NCBI GenBank assembly: GCA_964469455.1
Contig: CAYXZX010000002.1
Span: forward strand, 1-64,000
Direction of reading: 5' to 3'
Origin: Fen-999 sp964469455
GTDB lineage: Bacteria > Pseudomonadota > Gammaproteobacteria > Burkholderiales > Rhodocyclaceae
Length of the DNA: 64,000 bases
The translations under genes were made by a program, and so were the position numbers. The notes under the pieces are model-generated. The model did no database searches. It had not been told where the DNA came from and saw only the letters and a program-made list of their open reading frames with translations. This document shows positions 61,771 through 64,000 of this stretch, in pieces; position 1 is the stretch's first letter; every line of letters starts with the position of its first letter.

Positions 61771-63309
61771 ATGAGTCGCCTGTTCGAGCCCATGCAGATG
61801 GGCAGCCTGTCGCTGGCCAATCGCATCGTCATGGCACCCATGACCCGCAGCCGCGCCGATGCCGGCGCCATGCCCAACGACATGATGGTCGAGTATTACC
61901 GTCAGCGCGCCAGTGCCGGTCTGATCGTCACGGAAGGCACTGCACCTTCGCCTGATGGCATAGGGTACTGCCGGACACCCGGAATTTATGACGAGTCTCA
62001 AGTCGCCGCCTGGCGTCGCGTGACCGATGCCGTGCACGCCGAGGGCGGTCGCATCGTGCTTCAGGTCATGCACTGCGGACGGATCGGTGCCGTTCAAAAC
62101 AGGCCGACGGGAGCGCGCGCAGTGGCACCGTCGGCGGTTCGTGCCGCCGGCAAGATTTACACCGACGCAGCCGGCATGCAGCAACACGACATGCCGTGCG
62201 CACTCGAGACGTCGGAGATTGCCGGCGTCATCAACGAGTATCGTCAGGCCACGGCCAATGCCGTGGCTGCTGGCTTCGACGGCGTGGAACTCCACTGCAC
62301 CAGTGGATATCTGCCGATGCAGTTCCTGGCGGGAAACACCAATCTGCGTACCGATGCCTATGGCGGGTCCGCGGAAAACCGCGTCCGTTTTGTCATCGAA
62401 GCGCTTGAAGCCATGGCCGCTGTCATTGGCGCGGATCGATTGGGCATCAGGATCTGTCCCGGCAATCCGTTCAACGACGTGGCCGACAGCAATCCGGCCG
62501 AAACCTATGGCGCTCTCCTGAAGGGGCTGGCGCACCTTGGGCTGGCCTACCTGCACGTGATTCGGTCGCCGCTCGTGTATTTCGATGCCTTTGCCTTTGC
62601 ACGGGCCAACTTCGACGGTGCCATGATCCTCAACGACGGCTTCGACGGCGATTCGGCCCGGCGCGCAGTCATGGCGGAGGCGCGCAATGCAGTATCGTTC
62701 GGGCGCCATTTCATAGGCAATCCCGACCTGGTGGCAAGGCTGCGAGAGAGGCGACCTCTGGCGGAATTCGATTTGAAGGCGCTGTATACGCCCGGAACCG
62801 CCGGCTACTCGGACTATCCGCCGGCTGCGTTGGCAAAGATCGAGAAGCGGCAGGTGCGAGCCGATGACTTGGAAGCCATGAAGTCATTGGTCAGCGACAA
62901 ATTCTGCGGCTGGAGCAACGAAGTGCTCGTGGATCAGGATTTGATCAACCGGTTTGCCGACCTTTCCGGGGACGACTACTGGATACATACGGACCCCGAG
63001 CGAGCTGCCAGGCAAAGTCCCTTCAAGACCACCATTGCGCACGGCGCGCTGGTGCAGATACTGCAGTCGCGCTTTCAGATGCCCATGGAATTCGAGGTCG
63101 TGGGTTTCAACAACATGCTCAATTACGGCTCGGATCGGCTGCGCTTCCCGTCGCCCGTGACTGTCGGCAGCCGAATCCACGGCCGCGCGCGGGTCAAGGC
63201 CGTGGAAAAGGTCAAGAGCGGTACGCAACTCATTCTGGAAATGAATATTCACGTCGTTGGCAACGATCGTCCGTCGGTCATCAACGACCTGGTAATCCTG
63301 TACATGTAG
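61771..63309 (+). CDS. Old Yellow Enzyme-MaoC fusion protein
   Basis: 512-residue protein joining two enzyme folds. Residues 1 to about 360 are an Old Yellow Enzyme FMN barrel: NRIVMAPMTRSRA, QVMHCGRIG, the active-site block HCTSGYL (His175, Ser178, Tyr180), NLRTDAYGGSAENR and PGTAGYSDYP. Residues about 380 to 512 are a MaoC hot-dog hydratase with the intact dyad Asp401/His406 in LSGDDYWIHTDPERA, then IAHGALVQILQSRF. In most OYEs the Ser178 position is Asn or His, so carbonyl binding may differ. One chain could reduce and hydrate (or dehydrate) the same CoA-bound intermediate. The gene starts three bases after the previous stop. Confidence 0.92.
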   Translation: MSRLFEPMQMGSLSLANRIVMAPMTRSRADAGAMPNDMMVEYYRQRASAGLIVTEGTAPSPDGIGYCRTPGIYDESQVAAWRRVTDAVHAEGGRIVLQVMHCGRIGAVQNRPTGARAVAPSAVRAAGKIYTDAAGMQQHDMPCALETSEIAGVINEYRQATANAVAAGFDGVELHCTSGYLPMQFLAGNTNLRTDAYGGSAENRVRFVIEALEAMAAVIGADRLGIRICPGNPFNDVADSNPAETYGALLKGLAHLGLAYLHVIRSPLVYFDAFAFARANFDGAMILNDGFDGDSARRAVMAEARNAVSFGRHFIGNPDLVARLRERRPLAEFDLKALYTPGTAGYSDYPPAALAKIEKRQVRADDLEAMKSLVSDKFCGWSNEVLVDQDLINRFADLSGDDYWIHTDPERAARQSPFKTTIAHGALVQILQSRFQMPMEFEVVGFNNMLNYGSDRLRFPSPVTVGSRIHGRARVKAVEKVKSGTQLILEMNIHVVGNDRPSVINDLVILYM

Positions 63310-63344
63310 GGCGTCGTGGATTCGTTGGGCAATCAGGCCATTGT

Positions 63345-63360
63345 TAGTCCCAACGGACGA
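63345..63360 (+). promoter_or_regulatory. Shared 16-bp dyad, putative operator (site 7)
   Basis: TAGTCCCAACGGACGA contains a perfect GTCC-N4-GGAC dyad and lies about 134 bases upstream of the IpdA-like gene, after the fusion gene. The rest of this 184-base gap shows no other element. Confidence 0.5.
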
Positions 63361-63493
63361 TGAATTCTGGCGGGGCGGTCGGGGAGAATCATGAGCATAC
63401 CGATCGCTTTCGTCATGCTGATTGGAATGATTCGCCTAGCCAGTCACCGAGTTGGAGGCTTGGCAGGATCGGCGGTTGATAATGGGGCTGACC

Positions 63494-64000
63494 ATGGACA
63501 AAGAAACAACCGCAGCACGGGCGATTGCCGGGCTGCAGGATGGCATGACGATCGGTATTGGCGGCTGGGGACCGCGACGCAAGCCGATGGCATTGGTTCG
63601 CGAGTTGCTTCGTTCGAACCTGAAGGATCTGACCATCGTGGCATATGGCGGTGCCGACGTCGGCATGCTGTGCGCCGCCGGCAAAGTCAGGAGGGTGATA
63701 TTCGCCTTCGTCTCGCTCGACTTCATTCCGCTCGAGCCGTACTTCCGGAGCGCTCGACAGAATGGCGCCATCGAAGTCATGGAAATCGACGAGGGCATGT
63801 TCCTTCTGGGGCTCAAGGCTGCGGCGATGCGCATTCCCTTCATTCCAACGCGCATTGGACTTGGCACAGATGTGCTCAAGTACAGTTCGCAGATCAAGGT
63901 CATCGATTCGCCATATGATGACAAGGCCTGGGTGGCCATGCCGGCGTTGCCGCTCGATGCGGCCTTGCTGCACGTAGATCGGGCGGATGCCCGGGGTGTC
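63494..64000 (+). CDS. ipdA: CoA-transferase alpha subunit, IpdA-like, 3'-truncated by the window edge
   Basis: At least 169 codons, open to the window end. It has DGMTIGIGGWGPRRKPMALV near the N-terminus, LTIVAYGGADVGMLCAAGKV, FAFVSLDF and MEIDEGMFLLGLKAAA. These match my memory of mycobacterial IpdA, the alpha half of the IpdAB ring hydrolase that opens the last steroid ring, rather than generic type I CoA-transferases. The ATG at 63494 lies six bases after GGGG; an ATG at 63482 is an alternative. An ipdB-like gene should follow immediately beyond the window. Confidence 0.88.
   Translation, partial: MDKETTAARAIAGLQDGMTIGIGGWGPRRKPMALVRELLRSNLKDLTIVAYGGADVGMLCAAGKVRRVIFAFVSLDFIPLEPYFRSARQNGAIEVMEIDEGMFLLGLKAAAMRIPFIPTRIGLGTDVLKYSSQIKVIDSPYDDKAWVAMPALPLDAALLHVDRADARGV

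Noticed and set aside
1..64000. tRNA genes, insertion sequences, integrases, CRISPR repeats, plasmid or phage genes
   Set aside because: I looked for transposase-like proteins, direct repeats and cloverleaf-like short genes and saw none. The locus looks chromosomal and stable, though a computed search could still find small RNAs.

Overview
The window is a dense, high-GC proteobacterial chromosome segment. It has tightly packed operons, many ATGA-type stop/start overlaps, a TonB-dependent outer-membrane receptor and an RND tripartite efflux system. RNase R sits at the left edge; most of the rest is a very large acyl-CoA catabolic locus. Gene content (paired acyl-CoA dehydrogenases, many family III CoA-transferase relatives, luciferase-like flavin oxidoreductases, a FadA5-like thiolase) suggests a steroid- or isoprenoid-degrading betaproteobacterium. 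The taxonomic guess is inference and is weak. I saw no tRNA, rRNA, insertion sequence, integrase or CRISPR array.

Layout. (1) 3-2916: 3' part of rnr, convergent with and overlapping a LysR regulator. (2) 3045-8761: + operon of a SnoaL-like protein, luciferase-like oxidoreductase (LLM), two SDRs, crotonase, SDR and LLM. (3) 8930-14595: RND efflux operon (adaptor, pump, outer-membrane channel). (4) 14605-17628 (-): acyl-CoA dehydrogenase (ACAD) pair and a CoxG-like protein. (5) 17932-30840: long + run with an amidohydrolase, SDR, CoA-transferase relative, ACAD, alpha-methylacyl-CoA racemase-like protein, two hot-dog hydratase subunits, a second ACAD, DUF2889 protein, two CoA-transferases, LLM and PaaG-like crotonase. 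(6) 30954-33164 (-): nitronate-monooxygenase-like flavoprotein, small unknown protein, lone ETF beta. (7) 33368-40935 (+): three-subunit molybdenum hydroxylase, LLM, CoA-transferase, MFS transporter. (8) 40955-43657 (-): LuxR and AraC regulators and a membrane protein. (9) 43910-56986 (+): SDR, ACAD pair, FATP-like acyl-CoA synthetase, ACAD pair, second acyl-CoA synthetase, TonB receptor, terminator, second DUF2889 protein. (10) 57022-59135 (-): FadA5-like thiolase and ChsB1-like SDR. (11) 59520-64000 (+): two SDRs, SnoaL-like protein, an Old Yellow Enzyme-MaoC fusion, and the start of an IpdA-like CoA-transferase subunit.

How the genes could work together (inference). A hydrophobic polycyclic or branched isoprenoid substrate enters through the TonB receptor or MFS permease. 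It is activated by the acyl-CoA synthetases or CoA-transferases, epimerised at an alpha-methyl centre by the racemase-like protein, and oxidised by up to four heteromeric ACADs. Hydration would use the MaoC pair or crotonases, dehydrogenation the SDRs, and cleavage the FadA5-like thiolase. The IpdA-like subunit points to hydrolytic opening of the last steroid rings. A shared 16-bp dyad related to TCGTCC-N4-GGACGA occurs in five intergenic regions across 46 kb, which suggests that the separate operons form one regulon.
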